Below, piece after piece: positions 9,706-21,441 of a stretch of 64,000 nucleotides of DNA. Source of the stretch: an alpha proteobacterium HIMB5 (GTDB taxonomy: Bacteria > Pseudomonadota > Alphaproteobacteria > Pelagibacterales > Pelagibacteraceae); contig CP003809.1 of assembly GCA_000299095.1 (NCBI GenBank), positions 1-64,000 of the forward strand, read 5' to 3'. The notes under the pieces are model-generated. The model made no database searches. It saw nothing but the letters and a program-made list of their open reading frames with translations, and was not told the origin of the DNA. A program made the position numbers and the translations under genes. Each line of letters begins with the position of its first letter. Position 1 is the stretch's first letter.

Positions 9706-10713
9706 ATGAATATTGCAATTGTAGGAGCAACGGGTAATGTTGGAAGAAAAGTACTTGAGGTACTTGAGAGAAAAAACTTACCTTTTTCAGAAATCTATTT
9801 AGTTGCTTCTCCTAGAAGTGCTGGTTCAAAAATTAACTTCAAAGGCAAAGATATAGTTGTTGAAAATTTAGAAACTTTTGATTTCTCAAAAGCTAAAATA
9901 ACTTTTTTTGCTGCCGGTGGTAAAATCTCAGAAACTTATGCACCAAAAGCTGCTGAACATAGTTTTGTAATTGATAACTCAAGCTATTTTAGAATGGATC
10001 CAGACGTTCCTTTAATAGTGCCTCAAGTAAATGCAGATGATTTAAAAAATATAAAGAAAAATATTATAGCTAATCCAAATTGCTCTACTGCACAATTGGT
10101 TTTACCTTTAAAACCAATTCATGACTTATTTAAGATAAAAAGAATAGTTGTTGCAACTTATCAATCTGTATCTGGCGGTGGTAAAGGACCAATGGATGAA
10201 TTAATTGAACAAACAAAACTATCTTTAGAAAATAAAGAAATTAATTCTAAAAATTTCACGAAACAAATTTCATTTAATCTTATTCCTCATATTGATGTAT
10301 TTTCTGATGATGGCTACACAAAAGAAGAACTAAAGATGACTAATGAAACTAAAAAAATATTAGATCCTAATATTGAATTATCTGCAACATGTGTGAGAGT
10401 GCCAGTATTAGTTTCACATTCTGAAGCAGTAAATTTAGAATTGGAAAAAGATTTTACTATTGATCAAATTAGAGAATGTTTAGAAAATATGGAAGGTTGC
10501 AAAGTTATAGATGAAAGAAAAGATGGAGGATATTCAACACCTCTTGAAGCAGCAGGAAAAGACGAAACTTTTATTTCTAGAATTCGTGAAGATAAAACAA
10601 AAAAGAATTGCTTAAATATGTGGGTTGTATCAGATAACTTATTAAGAGGAGCGGCCTTAAATGCGGTGGAAATTGCTGAGACATTAATTAAAAATAATTT
10701 TTATGGAAAATAA
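9706..10713 (+). CDS. asd: aspartate-semialdehyde dehydrogenase
   Basis: NADPH-dependent reduction of aspartyl phosphate to aspartate semialdehyde, the branch point to lysine/diaminopimelate and to homoserine, methionine and threonine. The GATGNVGRKVLEVL Rossmann motif is at 7-20, the active-site cysteine is C126 in NPNCSTAQ, and the substrate-binding LRGAALNAVE end region is present. 335 aa is normal. It lies between dmdA and sdhC and overlaps sdhC by 11 bases. Its product feeds homoserine for the MetX reaction encoded on the other strand near 40 kb. Confidence 0.96.
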   Translation: MNIAIVGATGNVGRKVLEVLERKNLPFSEIYLVASPRSAGSKINFKGKDIVVENLETFDFSKAKITFFAAGGKISETYAPKAAEHSFVIDNSSYFRMDPDVPLIVPQVNADDLKNIKKNIIANPNCSTAQLVLPLKPIHDLFKIKRIVVATYQSVSGGGKGPMDELIEQTKLSLENKEINSKNFTKQISFNLIPHIDVFSDDGYTKEELKMTNETKKILDPNIELSATCVRVPVLVSHSEAVNLELEKDFTIDQIRECLENMEGCKVIDERKDGGYSTPLEAAGKDETFISRIREDKTKKNCLNMWVVSDNLLRGAALNAVEIAETLIKNNFYGK

Positions 10714-11086
10714 AAGACCTCTATCTCCCCATATTCAAATTTATAGATGGCATATATCTTCATTGGTTTCTATTTCACATAGAATAACTGGCATCATAAA
10801 TATTATAGCAATATCATTAGTTTGTTTTTTAGCATGCGTTTTAATGTTAGGTGAAGAAAGTTTCAAAATTATTGAAATATTTTTTAATTCTTTTTTTGGA
10901 AAATTTATTATCTTAGGAATTACTTGGTCATTTAGTTTTCAAATATTAAGTGAGATAAGACATCTTGCTATGGATTTGGGTTATGGTTTTGACCTTAAAA
11001 CTACAAAAATCACGGGTCTTGTAGTGATTGTTGGTTCAGTAATTTTAACAATTTTATTTTATTTAATTGGAAAGAATTTTTTTTAA
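10703..11086 (+). CDS. sdhC: succinate dehydrogenase cytochrome b556 subunit SdhC
   Basis: Membrane anchor of complex II. 127 aa with three hydrophobic helices (about 28-48, 66-82 and 104-125). The SHRITG signature is at 25-30 and the haem-ligand histidine is H87 in EIRHLAMD. The start lies 11 bases inside asd. The stop overlaps sdhD (TAATG). The N-terminal RPLSPHIQIYRW segment is the classical SdhC start. Confidence 0.94.
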   Translation: MENKRPLSPHIQIYRWHISSLVSISHRITGIINIIAISLVCFLACVLMLGEESFKIIEIFFNSFFGKFIILGITWSFSFQILSEIRHLAMDLGYGFDLKTTKITGLVVIVGSVILTILFYLIGKNFF

Positions 11087-11409
11087 TGATTAGTGCTACA
11101 AAAAAATGGTTATTTTTAAAAATCAGTGGAGCACTTTTAGTTCCATTAATGATTTGGTTTATTTTAAATTTTGTAGCAATTTATAATCAAGGTTATTTTG
11201 AATTAGTTAACTTTTTTTCAAAAGGAATTTCAGGTTTTATTTTTAGTATTTTCATAATTGTAGCTTTTTTCTTCTCAGCTATAAGTATTAGTGAGGTTTT
11301 TGAGGACTATATTGGAGATGAGAAAATAAAAAATGTCGCAAACAAGCTTTTATATTTGTCAGCTGTGGTAATTCCTTTAATTACAATTATATTATTAAAT
11401 AACATATGA
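11086..11409 (+). CDS. sdhD: succinate dehydrogenase membrane anchor SdhD
   Basis: Small (107 aa) hydrophobic protein with three predicted membrane spans (about 15-35, 52-72 and 86-106). It starts with a basic segment and W9, as alphaproteobacterial SdhD proteins do. Sequence conservation in SdhD is weak and I do not see the usual haem histidine clearly, so the call rests on size, topology and position between sdhC and sdhA, overlapping each by a few bases. Confidence 0.85.
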   Translation: MISATKKWLFLKISGALLVPLMIWFILNFVAIYNQGYFELVNFFSKGISGFIFSIFIIVAFFFSAISISEVFEDYIGDEKIKNVANKLLYLSAVVIPLITIILLNNI

Positions 11410-13181
11410 GTTCATACGAAATTATAGATCATCAATATGATGTAGTTGTTTTAGGAGCTGGAGGCTCAGGCTTGAGAGCTGCAGTAGGTCTAAGCGAGGC
11501 AGGCCTTAAAACTGCATGTATTTCAAAAGTGTTTCCAACAAGAAGTCATACTTCAGCAGCGCAAGGGGGTATTTCTGCTGCACTAGGAAATATGGGTGAA
11601 GATGACTGGAGATGGCACATGTATGATACTGTAAAAGGTGCTGATTGGTTAGGTGATCAAGATAGTATTGAATATTTATGTAAAGAGGCCCCAAAAGCTG
11701 TGATTGAGTTAGAAAAGTATGGAGTACCGTTTAGTAGAACAGAGGACGGTAAGATCTATCAAAGACCATTTGGTGGAATGACAAAAAATTATGGTAATGG
11801 AATTGTACAAAGAACATGTGCGGCTGCTGATAGAACAGGACACGCAATTTTACACACACTATATGGACAAGCACTTAAACATAAAACTGAATTTTTTATT
11901 GAATATTTTGCATTAGATCTATTGATGAAAGATGGGCAATGCAAAGGACTTATTGCATGGAACTTAAATGACGGAACTATTCATAGATTTAGAGCTCATA
12001 CAGTAATTATTGCAACAGGTGGATATGGAAAAGTTTATTATTCTGCAACATCAGCTCACACATGTACAGGTGATGGAAATGCAATGGTATTAAGAGCAGG
12101 TCTACCACTTCAAGATATGGAGTTTGTACAATTTCATCCAACAGGAATTTATGGGCATGGAACACTAATAACAGAAGGTGCAAGAGGTGAAGGTGGTTAT
12201 CTTACAAATTCTAAAGGTGAAAGATTTATGGAGCGATATGCTCCTAAAGCAAAAGATCTTGCCTCAAGAGATGTTGTAAGTAGATCAATGTCTATCGAAA
12301 TTAACGAGGGAAGAGGTGTTGGTAAAGATCAAGATCATGTTCACTTAAATTTAAGTCATTTAGATAAAGATATTATAGAAAGTAGACTGCCAGGAATTAC
12401 TGATGCTGCAAGACTATTTGCAGATGTTGATGTAACTAAGGAACCAATCCCAGTAGTACCAACAGTTCATTATAACATGGGTGGAATACCAACAAACTAC
12501 AAGGGTGAAGTATTAACTGTTAATGGTTCAGAAAAAACAGTTCCAGGCTTGATGGCAATTGGTGAAGCCGCATGTGTTTCAGTTCATGGTGCTAACAGAT
12601 TAGGGTCAAACTCTTTAATTGATTTGGTTGTTTTTGGAAGAGCAGCAGCAAAGAGAGCAGCTGAAATAGTTAAGCCAGGCGCACCTCATGATGAAATTCC
12701 AGAGTCAGAAACACAAAAGTGTTTAGATAGATTTGATAAGTTAAGAAATGCAGATGGAGATACAGGTACTGCAGAACTAAGATTGGCAATGCAAAAAACA
12801 ATGCAGTCTAAATGTGCAGTATTTAGAACTGAAAAGAATTTAAAAGAGGGTGTTGATGAAATAAGAAAAACTTATGATGGCTTGGGATCTATCTCAGTAA
12901 AAGATAAATCATTAGTATTTAATACAGATTTAGTTGAAACACTTGAGTTTGATAATTTAATTAGACAAGCGGTCACAACAGTTGACTCAGCCTATAATAG
13001 AAAAGAGAGCAGAGGTGCTCATGCAAGAGAAGATTACCCTAAAAGGGATGACGAAAAATTTATGCAGCACACACTGATTTGGTGTGATGGTAAAGATACA
13101 AAAATTACATATAGACCAGTTCATAAAACAACTTTAACAAATGAAGTACAATATTTTCCACCACAGGAAAGAGTGTATTAA
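11406..13181 (+). CDS. sdhA: succinate dehydrogenase flavoprotein subunit SdhA
   Basis: Catalytic subunit of complex II. The dinucleotide-binding GAGGSG is at 17-22, and the covalent FAD-binding histidine is H48 in [10 protein letters not shown]. The substrate region [12 protein letters not shown], the EGARGEGG loop and the catalytic HYNMGGIPT segment are intact. 591 aa is standard. It overlaps sdhD by 4 bases (ATGA) and sdhB by one base (TAATG), so the four sdh cistrons are translationally chained. Confidence 0.97.
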   Translation: MSSYEIIDHQYDVVVLGAGGSGLRAAVGLSEAGLKTACISKVFPTRSHTSAAQGGISAALGNMGEDDWRWHMYDTVKGADWLGDQDSIEYLCKEAPKAVIELEKYGVPFSRTEDGKIYQRPFGGMTKNYGNGIVQRTCAAADRTGHAILHTLYGQALKHKTEFFIEYFALDLLMKDGQCKGLIAWNLNDGTIHRFRAHTVIIATGGYGKVYYSATSAHTCTGDGNAMVLRAGLPLQDMEFVQFHPTGIYGHGTLITEGARGEGGYLTNSKGERFMERYAPKAKDLASRDVVSRSMSIEINEGRGVGKDQDHVHLNLSHLDKDIIESRLPGITDAARLFADVDVTKEPIPVVPTVHYNMGGIPTNYKGEVLTVNGSEKTVPGLMAIGEAACVSVHGANRLGSNSLIDLVVFGRAAAKRAAEIVKPGAPHDEIPESETQKCLDRFDKLRNADGDTGTAELRLAMQKTMQSKCAVFRTEKNLKEGVDEIRKTYDGLGSISVKDKSLVFNTDLVETLEFDNLIRQAVTTVDSAYNRKESRGAHAREDYPKRDDEKFMQHTLIWCDGKDTKITYRPVHKTTLTNEVQYFPPQERVY

Positions 13182-13960
13182 TGGTTCAGATTAATTTACC
13201 AGAAAACTCAAAGGTAAAAAAAGGTAAATATTTTAAAGATAAAACTGGTTCTAAAAATTTAAGGAAAGTGAATGTTTATAGATGGGATCCCTCAACTGGA
13301 GAGAATCCTAGAGTTGACACTTATGAGGTCGATATGGATAACTGTCCTTCAAAGGTTTTAGATGTTTTAAATAAGATTAAGAATGAAATTGATCCAACAT
13401 TGGCTTACAGAAGATCATGTGCTCATGGCGTTTGTGGTTCTTGTGCAATGAATATGGGTGGAAAAAATGGTTTAGCATGCACAACACCTCATGCAGAAAT
13501 TGATGGTGATATTGATATTTACCCTTTGCCACACCTTAAAGTTAAGAGAGACTTGATTGGTGATTTAGATGATCTTTATAAACAATATCAGTCTATAGAA
13601 CCGTGGTTACAATCTAATTCAAAATCTGAGACAAAAGAAATTTTTCAATCTCAAAAAGATAGAGAAAAACTTGATGGTGCATATGAATGTATTATGTGTG
13701 CATGTTGTTCTACCTCATGCCCTAGTTATTGGTGGAATGGAGATAAATACTTAGGACCCGCAGTATTACTTCAGGCATACAGATGGATAGTTGATAGTAG
13801 AGATGAAGAAAGAGAGAAAAGACTTAAAAAAGTTGCAGATGAATTAAAATTATATAGATGCCACACAATATTAAACTGTACCAACGCTTGTCCAAAGGGT
13901 TTAAATCCAGCAAAGGCTATTGCTGAAATTAAGAAAATGCTAGCCACGGCTAACATATAA
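13181..13960 (+). CDS. sdhB: succinate dehydrogenase iron-sulfur subunit SdhB
   Basis: Electron-transfer subunit carrying [2Fe-2S], [4Fe-4S] and [3Fe-4S] clusters. The cysteine sets are visible in order: [12 protein letters not shown] plus a following Cys for the 2Fe-2S ferredoxin domain, then [12 protein letters not shown], then [14 protein letters not shown] near the C-terminus. 259 aa is the usual length. A 42-base gap separates it from mmsA; I see no convincing terminator there. Confidence 0.97.
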   Translation: MVQINLPENSKVKKGKYFKDKTGSKNLRKVNVYRWDPSTGENPRVDTYEVDMDNCPSKVLDVLNKIKNEIDPTLAYRRSCAHGVCGSCAMNMGGKNGLACTTPHAEIDGDIDIYPLPHLKVKRDLIGDLDDLYKQYQSIEPWLQSNSKSETKEIFQSQKDREKLDGAYECIMCACCSTSCPSYWWNGDKYLGPAVLLQAYRWIVDSRDEEREKRLKKVADELKLYRCHTILNCTNACPKGLNPAKAIAEIKKMLATANI

Positions 13961-14002
13961 TTAATAGACTAATAAAGTTTTTTGCTCTAAAAGATCGTAT
14001 TC

Positions 14003-15496
14003 ATGAAAATTATTGAACATTTCGTTGGCGGTAAGCTAACTTCTGGTAAATCAGATAGAAAAGGGAAAGTTTTTAACCCTGCAACTGGTGAACAAGAAAA
14101 AGAAGTATTATTAGCATCAAAAGCAGATCTAGATGATGCAGTTAATGTTGCTCAAAAAGCATTTGAATCTTGGTCATTAAAACCAGCACTTCAAAGAGCA
14201 AGAATAATTTTTAAATTTAAAGAATTAATTGAAAAAAATTCAGATGAACTTGCTGAACTAATTGTTGCTGAGCATGGAAAAGTTTATGAGGATGCAAAAG
14301 GATCTCTAACAAGAGGATTAGAGGTAGTTGAATTTGCATGTGGAATACCTCATTTACTCAAGGGTGAATTTTCAGAAAATGTTGGAACTAATGTAGACAG
14401 TTACTCAATGCGTCAACCTCTTGGTGTAGTTGCTGGTATCACTCCCTTTAATTTTCCAGCAATGGTCCCAATGTGGATGTTTCCAATAGCTATAGCATGT
14501 GGAAATACCTTTATATTAAAACCATCGGAAAAAGATCCATCTTGTTCAATAAGGTTAGCAGAATTATTTAAAGAAGCTGGTTTACCTGATGGTGTTTTAA
14601 ATGTTGTACATGGTGATAAAGAGTCTGTAGATGCAATTTTAACTAACCCAGATATTAAAGCTGTGAGTTTTGTAGGATCTACGCCAATTGCAAAATATAT
14701 TTATGAAAATTCTGCTAAAAATGAAAAAAGAGTTCAAGCACTTGGAGGTGCAAAAAATCATTTAGTAGTGATGCCAGATTGTGATCTTGATGGAGCTGTT
14801 AATGGATTAATGGGAGCTGCATATGGTTCAGCTGGTGAAAGATGTATGGCCCAATCTGTTGCTATAGCAGTTGGAGATATTGGAGATGAACTTGTATCAA
14901 GACTTTCAAAAAAAGCAGAAGCTTTAAAAGTTGGTCCTGGAATGGATAAAACATCTGAAATGGGACCTTTAGTTACAAAAGAACATTTAGCAAAAGTAAA
15001 AAGTTATGTTGATCTTGGAGTTGAAGAAGGTGCAGAACTTGTTGTAGATGGCAGAGATTTAAAACTTCAAGGCTATGAAAATGGGTTCTTTATAGGTGGT
15101 TGTTTATTTGATCACGTTGATAAAAATATGAGAATTTATAAAGAAGAAATATTTGGTCCAGTATTATCAGTGGTTAGAGTTAAAACTTTTGAGGAAGCAA
15201 CTCAATTAATAAATGATCATGAATATGGAAATGGCGTTAGTATTTACACAAGAGATGGAGATGCAGGAAGAACATTTGCGAGTAAGATTCAAGTAGGAAT
15301 GGTTGGTATTAATGTTCCAATTCCTGTACCAATGGCATTTCATAGTTTTGGTGGATGGAAAAGATCTTTATTCGGAGATAGTGCAATGCATGGAATGGAA
15401 GGTGTAAAATTTTATACAAAATTAAAGACAGTCACATCAAGATGGCCATCAGGAATTAGGTCAAATGCAGAATTTATAATGCCAACAATGAAATAA
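14003..15496 (+). CDS. mmsA: CoA-acylating (methyl)malonate-semialdehyde dehydrogenase
   Basis: Aldehyde dehydrogenase superfamily, 497 aa, MmsA/IolA clade. The catalytic cysteine is C281 in AGERCMAQ. The position normally occupied by the general-base Glu in ordinary aldehyde dehydrogenases is Asn252 (GGAKNH), the mark of CoA-dependent MMSDH. These enzymes make propionyl-CoA or acetyl-CoA from methylmalonate or malonate semialdehyde. The same family (DddC) serves DMSP cleavage by converting malonate semialdehyde to acetyl-CoA, which may matter given the DMSP lyase-like cupin at 24193. It sits between sdhB and mdh within the TCA run. Confidence 0.9.
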   Translation: MKIIEHFVGGKLTSGKSDRKGKVFNPATGEQEKEVLLASKADLDDAVNVAQKAFESWSLKPALQRARIIFKFKELIEKNSDELAELIVAEHGKVYEDAKGSLTRGLEVVEFACGIPHLLKGEFSENVGTNVDSYSMRQPLGVVAGITPFNFPAMVPMWMFPIAIACGNTFILKPSEKDPSCSIRLAELFKEAGLPDGVLNVVHGDKESVDAILTNPDIKAVSFVGSTPIAKYIYENSAKNEKRVQALGGAKNHLVVMPDCDLDGAVNGLMGAAYGSAGERCMAQSVAIAVGDIGDELVSRLSKKAEALKVGPGMDKTSEMGPLVTKEHLAKVKSYVDLGVEEGAELVVDGRDLKLQGYENGFFIGGCLFDHVDKNMRIYKEEIFGPVLSVVRVKTFEEATQLINDHEYGNGVSIYTRDGDAGRTFASKIQVGMVGINVPIPVPMAFHSFGGWKRSLFGDSAMHGMEGVKFYTKLKTVTSRWPSGIRSNAEFIMPTMK

Positions 15497-16473
<977 letters not shown>

Positions 16474-16474
<1 letters not shown>

Positions 16475-17634
16475 TGAATATTCACGAGCATCAAGCAAAA
16501 CAAATTTTGGAAAAATATGGAGCACCAGTTCCAAAAGGTGTTTTTGGTTTAAGTGTCAATGAAGCTGTAGAGAAAGCAAAAAATCTTGAAACAAAAAAAT
16601 ACGTATTAAAAGCACAAATTCATGCTGGTGGCAGAGGTAAAGCAGGTGGAGTTAAAATATTAGATAGCCTACAAGAGCTTGAAAAAGCTGCCAATGAATT
16701 ATTTGGAAAAACTTTGGTTACACATCAAACTGGTCCAGAAGGAAGAGAAGTAAAAAGATTATATATAGAAGAATCATCTGAAATAGATAAAGAATTTTAT
16801 CTTTCATGCTTAGTAGATAGAGCAAGTTCCAAAATTGCTTTTATTTCAAGTGATCAAGGTGGAATGGATATTGAAGAAGTAGCAAGCAAAACTCCTGAAA
16901 AAATAATTACAACAAAAGTCGATTTTAACGACGATATTTCAGATAAAGATTGTGAAGAAATTATAAAAATCTTTGATTTAAAAGATAGTGCACAAAATCA
17001 AGGGATAAGTTTAATAAAAGCTATTTACAAAATGTTTGTTAACACAGATGCAAACATGGTTGAAATAAATCCTCTCATCTTAACAAAAGACAATAAGATT
17101 ATTTGTTTAGATGCAAAGGTAAATTTTGACGATAATGCTTTATTTAGACATCCTGAGATTTTAGAACTAAGAGATTTAAATGAAGAAGATCCTACTGAAA
17201 TAGAGGCAAGTAAACACGAACTAGCTTATATTAAATTAGATGGAAGTATTGGATGTATGGTTAATGGCGCAGGCTTAGCCATGGCTACAATGGATATAAT
17301 TAAATTATATGGTAAGGAACCTGCAAATTTTTTAGATGTGGGGGGTGGAGCTTCAAAAGAAAAAGTGGCAGCAGCATTTAAAATAATCTTATCTGATAAA
17401 AATGTTAAAGGTATTTTGATAAATATCTTTGGTGGAATAATGAGATGTGATGTTCTTGCTCAAGGAGTCGTAGATGCAGCAAAAGAAATAAACATATCTG
17501 TTCCATTAGTTGTAAGATTAGCAGGAACCAATTTCAAAGAAGGTAAAGAAATACTTGATAGCTCTGGCTTAAAAATTATTTCTGCAAACGATCTTGATGA
17601 TGCTGCAAAAAAAATTGTAGAGGCAATTAAGTAA
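16474..17634 (+). CDS. sucC: succinyl-CoA synthetase beta subunit
   Basis: ADP-forming succinyl-CoA ligase, beta chain, with an N-terminal ATP-grasp domain ([12 protein letters not shown] start, [15 protein letters not shown] at about 48-62) and a C-terminal CoA-ligase fold ([11 protein letters not shown]). 386 aa is typical. It overlaps mdh and sucD by one base each, giving mdh-sucC-sucD as a coupled block; this arrangement is common in alphaproteobacteria. Confidence 0.97.
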
Positions 17635-18509
17635 TGTCAGTTTTAGTAAACAAAAATACAAAAGTAATTTGTCAAGGTTTTACAGGCTCACATGGCACTT
17701 TCCACTCTGAGCAAGCAATTAAATATGGAACTAATTTAGTTGGCGGAGTTACTCCCAAAAAAGGGGGACAAAAACATTTAGATAGACCAGTATTTAATTC
17801 TGTTGCAGAAGCAAAAAGCTCTGTAGGTGCTGATGCCACGATGATATATGTTCCAGCAAAATTTGCTGCTGCAGCGATTATTGAAGCAATAGAAGCTGAA
17901 GTTGAATTAATAGTTTGTATTACAGAAGGTATACCAATTCAAGATATGCTAAAGGTAAGACAAATTTTAGATAAATCAAAAAGTAGACTGATAGGTCCCA
18001 ACTGCCCAGGAATTATTACCCCTGATGAATGTAAAATTGGAATAATGCCAGGAAATATTCATAAAAAAGGATCTGTTGGTATTGTATCAAGGTCAGGTAC
18101 TTTAACTTATGAAGCAGTTGCACAAACGACAGTTAATGGATTAGGTCAGTCAACATGTATTGGTATTGGTGGTGACCCAATTAATGGAACAAACTTTATA
18201 GACTGTTTGGATTTATTTTTAAATGACCCAGAGACACAATCAATTCTAATGATTGGTGAGATTGGTGGGACAGCAGAAGAGGAAGCTGCAGAATTCATCA
18301 AAAACCATAAAATTAAGAAACCTATAGTTGGATTTATAGCTGGAATAACAGCTCCTCCTGGTAGAAGAATGGGACATGCAGGTGCAATTATTTCTGGTGG
18401 CAAAGGTGGCGCTCAAGATAAAATTAAAAAGATGGAAGAATGCGGAATTACAATGTCTAACTCCCCATCTAAAATTGGAGAAACACTGTTTAATAAATTG
18501 TCTAATTGA
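17634..18509 (+). CDS. sucD: succinyl-CoA synthetase alpha subunit
   Basis: CoA-binding alpha chain. The [15 protein letters not shown] motif is at 15-29, and the phosphorylated histidine is H248 in [13 protein letters not shown]. 291 aa. It produces substrate-level ATP/GTP from succinyl-CoA. It starts at the sucC stop and ends 34 bases before sucA. Confidence 0.97.
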   Translation: MSVLVNKNTKVICQGFTGSHGTFHSEQAIKYGTNLVGGVTPKKGGQKHLDRPVFNSVAEAKSSVGADATMIYVPAKFAAAAIIEAIEAEVELIVCITEGIPIQDMLKVRQILDKSKSRLIGPNCPGIITPDECKIGIMPGNIHKKGSVGIVSRSGTLTYEAVAQTTVNGLGQSTCIGIGGDPINGTNFIDCLDLFLNDPETQSILMIGEIGGTAEEEAAEFIKNHKIKKPIVGFIAGITAPPGRRMGHAGAIISGGKGGAQDKIKKMEECGITMSNSPSKIGETLFNKLSN

Positions 18510-18543
18510 AAATTAGTTTAACAGGATTATACTAATTTAAAAA

Positions 18544-21435
18544 ATGTCACTTACAAAAAATCTTGAATTTGAAAAAACATCCTTTTTAACAAAAACTAAT
18601 AGTGCTTTCATTGAGCAGATGTATTTAAGATACATAAATAATGACCCTGAGCTACCTGATAGTTGGAAAAACTATTTTGATGATTTAGGTGAAGAACTCA
18701 ATATTGTTGCAAATGAACTTAAAGGACCTACTTGGTCACCTATTCGAAAAGAAATTCAAATTGATTTTCAAGATACCCAAATAAAAGAAAATGAACAAAC
18801 TGAGGAAAAAACTTCTACATCAGAAAATCAAACACAGAGTAATATTGACTCGATTAAAGCTGTTGAATTAATCAGAGCTTATAGATTAAGAGGTCATTTA
18901 TTAGCAAAACTTGATCCCTTAGGATTAAAGCAAACAGAATATTTAGAAGAATTACATCCAGAATTTTATGGATTTAAAAAGAGTGATTATAAAAGAAACA
19001 TCTTTTTAAATGGTGTTACAAATAAAAAAAATTCAAATATTTCTGAAATACTTCAATTTGTTAATAAAACTTATTGTGGATCGATAGGGTATGAGTACAT
19101 GCATATTTCCAATCCAGAGGAACGTATCTGGTTAAGAAAAAGAATTGAGGGCGAAAAAAACCCAATAAGCTTTACAAAAAATGGTAAAGAAGCAATTTTA
19201 AATAAATTAATCCAAGCCGAAGGGTTTGAAAAATTTTTAGCAAAAAAATATGTTGGAACAAAAAGATTTGGATTAGATGGAGCAGAAAGTTTAATTCCAG
19301 CTCTAGAACAAATAATTAAAATTGGTGGTCAATCGGGAGTAAAAGAAGTTAAAATTGGAATGCCCCATAGAGGTAGACTTAATGTTTTGGCAAATGTGCT
19401 TCAAAAATCTTATAAAAGAATTTTTAATGAATTTGCCGGTGATATTTTATCATCTAAAGAGTCAGCAGGTGATGTTAAATATCATTTAGGTGCATCATCT
19501 GATAGAGAGTTTGATGGTAATTCAGTTCACGTAAGTTTAACTGATAATCCTTCACACTTAGAGGCAGTAAATCCAGTTGTTTTAGGACAAACTAGAGCAA
19601 AACAATTTTTTCATGGTGATAAAAAAAGAAATAAAGTAATTCCAATATTGCTTCACGGGGATGCAGCTTTTGCTGGTCAAGGAATTGTGGCAGAGTGTTT
19701 TGCGATGTCAGGACTTCCAGGTCATAACACTGGGGGCACAATACACATTATAGTAAATAATCAAATTGGATTTACTACAAGCCCAAGGTTTGCACGTTCA
19801 TCACCATATTCATCTGATGTGGCCAAAATGGTGGAGGCACCAATACTGCATGTTAATGGAGATAATCCTGAGGCAGTAGTTTATGCAACACGAATTGCAA
19901 CAGAGTTTAGATTAAAATTTAATAGAGATGTTGTTATTGATCTTTGGTGTTACAGAAGATTTGGTCATAACGAAGGAGATGAACCATCTTTTACACAGCC
20001 TTTAATGTATAAAAAAATTAGATCTCATCCATCAAGTGTAAAAGTTTATGGAGATCAGTTAATTAGTGAAGGAATGTATTCAGAACAAGAATTAAAAGAA
20101 AAAATTGATACATTTAAAAATTTATTAGACGAACAGTTTAAAAGTGCAAAAGACTATAATCCAAAAATAACTTGGTTTGAAGGTACCTGGTCTAGATACA
20201 AACCTGCGCCAGGAAAAGACAAACGTGGAATAAGTGGTGTACATATCGAACAATTAAAAGCTATCTCAGATAGAATTAATGTTATACCAAGTGAAGTAAA
20301 TCCTCATAAAACTATTTCAAAAATTTTTGAACTAAGAAAAAAATCAATTGATGAAGGGACAGGTATTGATTGGGCAACCGCAGAGTCCCTTGCATTTGGC
20401 TCTCTACTGCAAGAAGGTTTTCCAGTCAGATTAGTTGGTCAAGATTCTGGAAGAGGAACATTTAGTCAAAGACATTCTGTACTTAGAAATCAAGTTGATA
20501 ATTCAAGATATATACCTCTAAATAATATTTCAAAAGATCAGAAACAATATGAAGTTGTAGATAGTTTTTTATCTGAATTGGCAGTTTTGGGCTTTGAATA
20601 TGGATACTCATTAGTAGAACCAAATACATTAACTTTATGGGAGGCTCAATTTGGAGATTTTGCAAATGGAGCCCAGGTAATTGTTGATCAATTTATTGCG
20701 TCAGGAGAGAGAAAATGGTCTCGAGCATCAGGTATTGTAATGTTATTACCTCACGGTTATGAAGGTCAAGGACCCGAACACTCTTCTGCAAGATTAGAAA
20801 GGTACTTACAACTTTGTTCAAATGATAATATGCAAGTTTTAAATTGCACAACACCAGCAAATTATTTTCATGCATTAAGAAGACAAATAAATAGAGATTT
20901 CAGAAAACCGCTCATAATAATGACACCAAAATCTTTATTAAGAAATAAATATTGTGTATCGAATTTAGTAGACTTTACTAGAAAAAATTCTTTTCACAGA
21001 GTTTTATGGGATCATGCAATAGATCCTGAAACTACTGGATTCATAAAACTAAAAGAAGCTTCAAAAATGCGTAAAGTTATAATGTGTTCAGGAAAAGTTT
21101 ATTTTGATCTTTTAGAGGCAAGAGAAAAATTAAAAGTAGACGATGTTGTAATTTATAGAATTGAACAATTATATCCTTTCCCAGCAAAAACATTGGTAAA
21201 TGAATTAAAGCCATATGCAAATTCTGCTAAATTTTACTGGTGTCAAGAGGAACCAAAAAATATGGGTGCATGGTTTTCAGTTAGAGATTATATTCAATGG
21301 ACATTAGACAACATTAAGGCTAATAATAACCAAATTTCTTATATTGGAAGAAGCCCAGATGCATCTCCTGCAACTGGATATGCAAAAAGGCATATTGCAC
21401 AACAACAAGAAATTATTAAAAAAGTATTTGAATAA
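18544..21435 (+). CDS. sucA: 2-oxoglutarate dehydrogenase E1 component
   Basis: Thiamine-diphosphate E1 of the 2-oxoglutarate dehydrogenase complex, 963 aa. The N-terminal E2-binding segment (FIEQMYLRYINNDPELPDSW) is followed by a short low-complexity linker (about 78-100). Then come the TPP domain (GMPHRGRLNVLANV, HGDAAFAGQGIVAE, IVNNQIGFTT, FGHNEGDEP) and the transketolase-like pyrimidine-binding domain (GQDSGRGTFSQRHSVL, LPHGYEGQGPEHSSARLER). All conserved blocks look intact. sucB follows after 6 bases. Confidence 0.97.
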   Translation: MSLTKNLEFEKTSFLTKTNSAFIEQMYLRYINNDPELPDSWKNYFDDLGEELNIVANELKGPTWSPIRKEIQIDFQDTQIKENEQTEEKTSTSENQTQSNIDSIKAVELIRAYRLRGHLLAKLDPLGLKQTEYLEELHPEFYGFKKSDYKRNIFLNGVTNKKNSNISEILQFVNKTYCGSIGYEYMHISNPEERIWLRKRIEGEKNPISFTKNGKEAILNKLIQAEGFEKFLAKKYVGTKRFGLDGAESLIPALEQIIKIGGQSGVKEVKIGMPHRGRLNVLANVLQKSYKRIFNEFAGDILSSKESAGDVKYHLGASSDREFDGNSVHVSLTDNPSHLEAVNPVVLGQTRAKQFFHGDKKRNKVIPILLHGDAAFAGQGIVAECFAMSGLPGHNTGGTIHIIVNNQIGFTTSPRFARSSPYSSDVAKMVEAPILHVNGDNPEAVVYATRIATEFRLKFNRDVVIDLWCYRRFGHNEGDEPSFTQPLMYKKIRSHPSSVKVYGDQLISEGMYSEQELKEKIDTFKNLLDEQFKSAKDYNPKITWFEGTWSRYKPAPGKDKRGISGVHIEQLKAISDRINVIPSEVNPHKTISKIFELRKKSIDEGTGIDWATAESLAFGSLLQEGFPVRLVGQDSGRGTFSQRHSVLRNQVDNSRYIPLNNISKDQKQYEVVDSFLSELAVLGFEYGYSLVEPNTLTLWEAQFGDFANGAQVIVDQFIASGERKWSRASGIVMLLPHGYEGQGPEHSSARLERYLQLCSNDNMQVLNCTTPANYFHALRRQINRDFRKPLIIMTPKSLLRNKYCVSNLVDFTRKNSFHRVLWDHAIDPETTGFIKLKEASKMRKVIMCSGKVYFDLLEAREKLKVDDVVIYRIEQLYPFPAKTLVNELKPYANSAKFYWCQEEPKNMGAWFSVRDYIQWTLDNIKANNNQISYIGRSPDASPATGYAKRHIAQQQEIIKKVFE

Positions 21436-21441
21436 AATTAA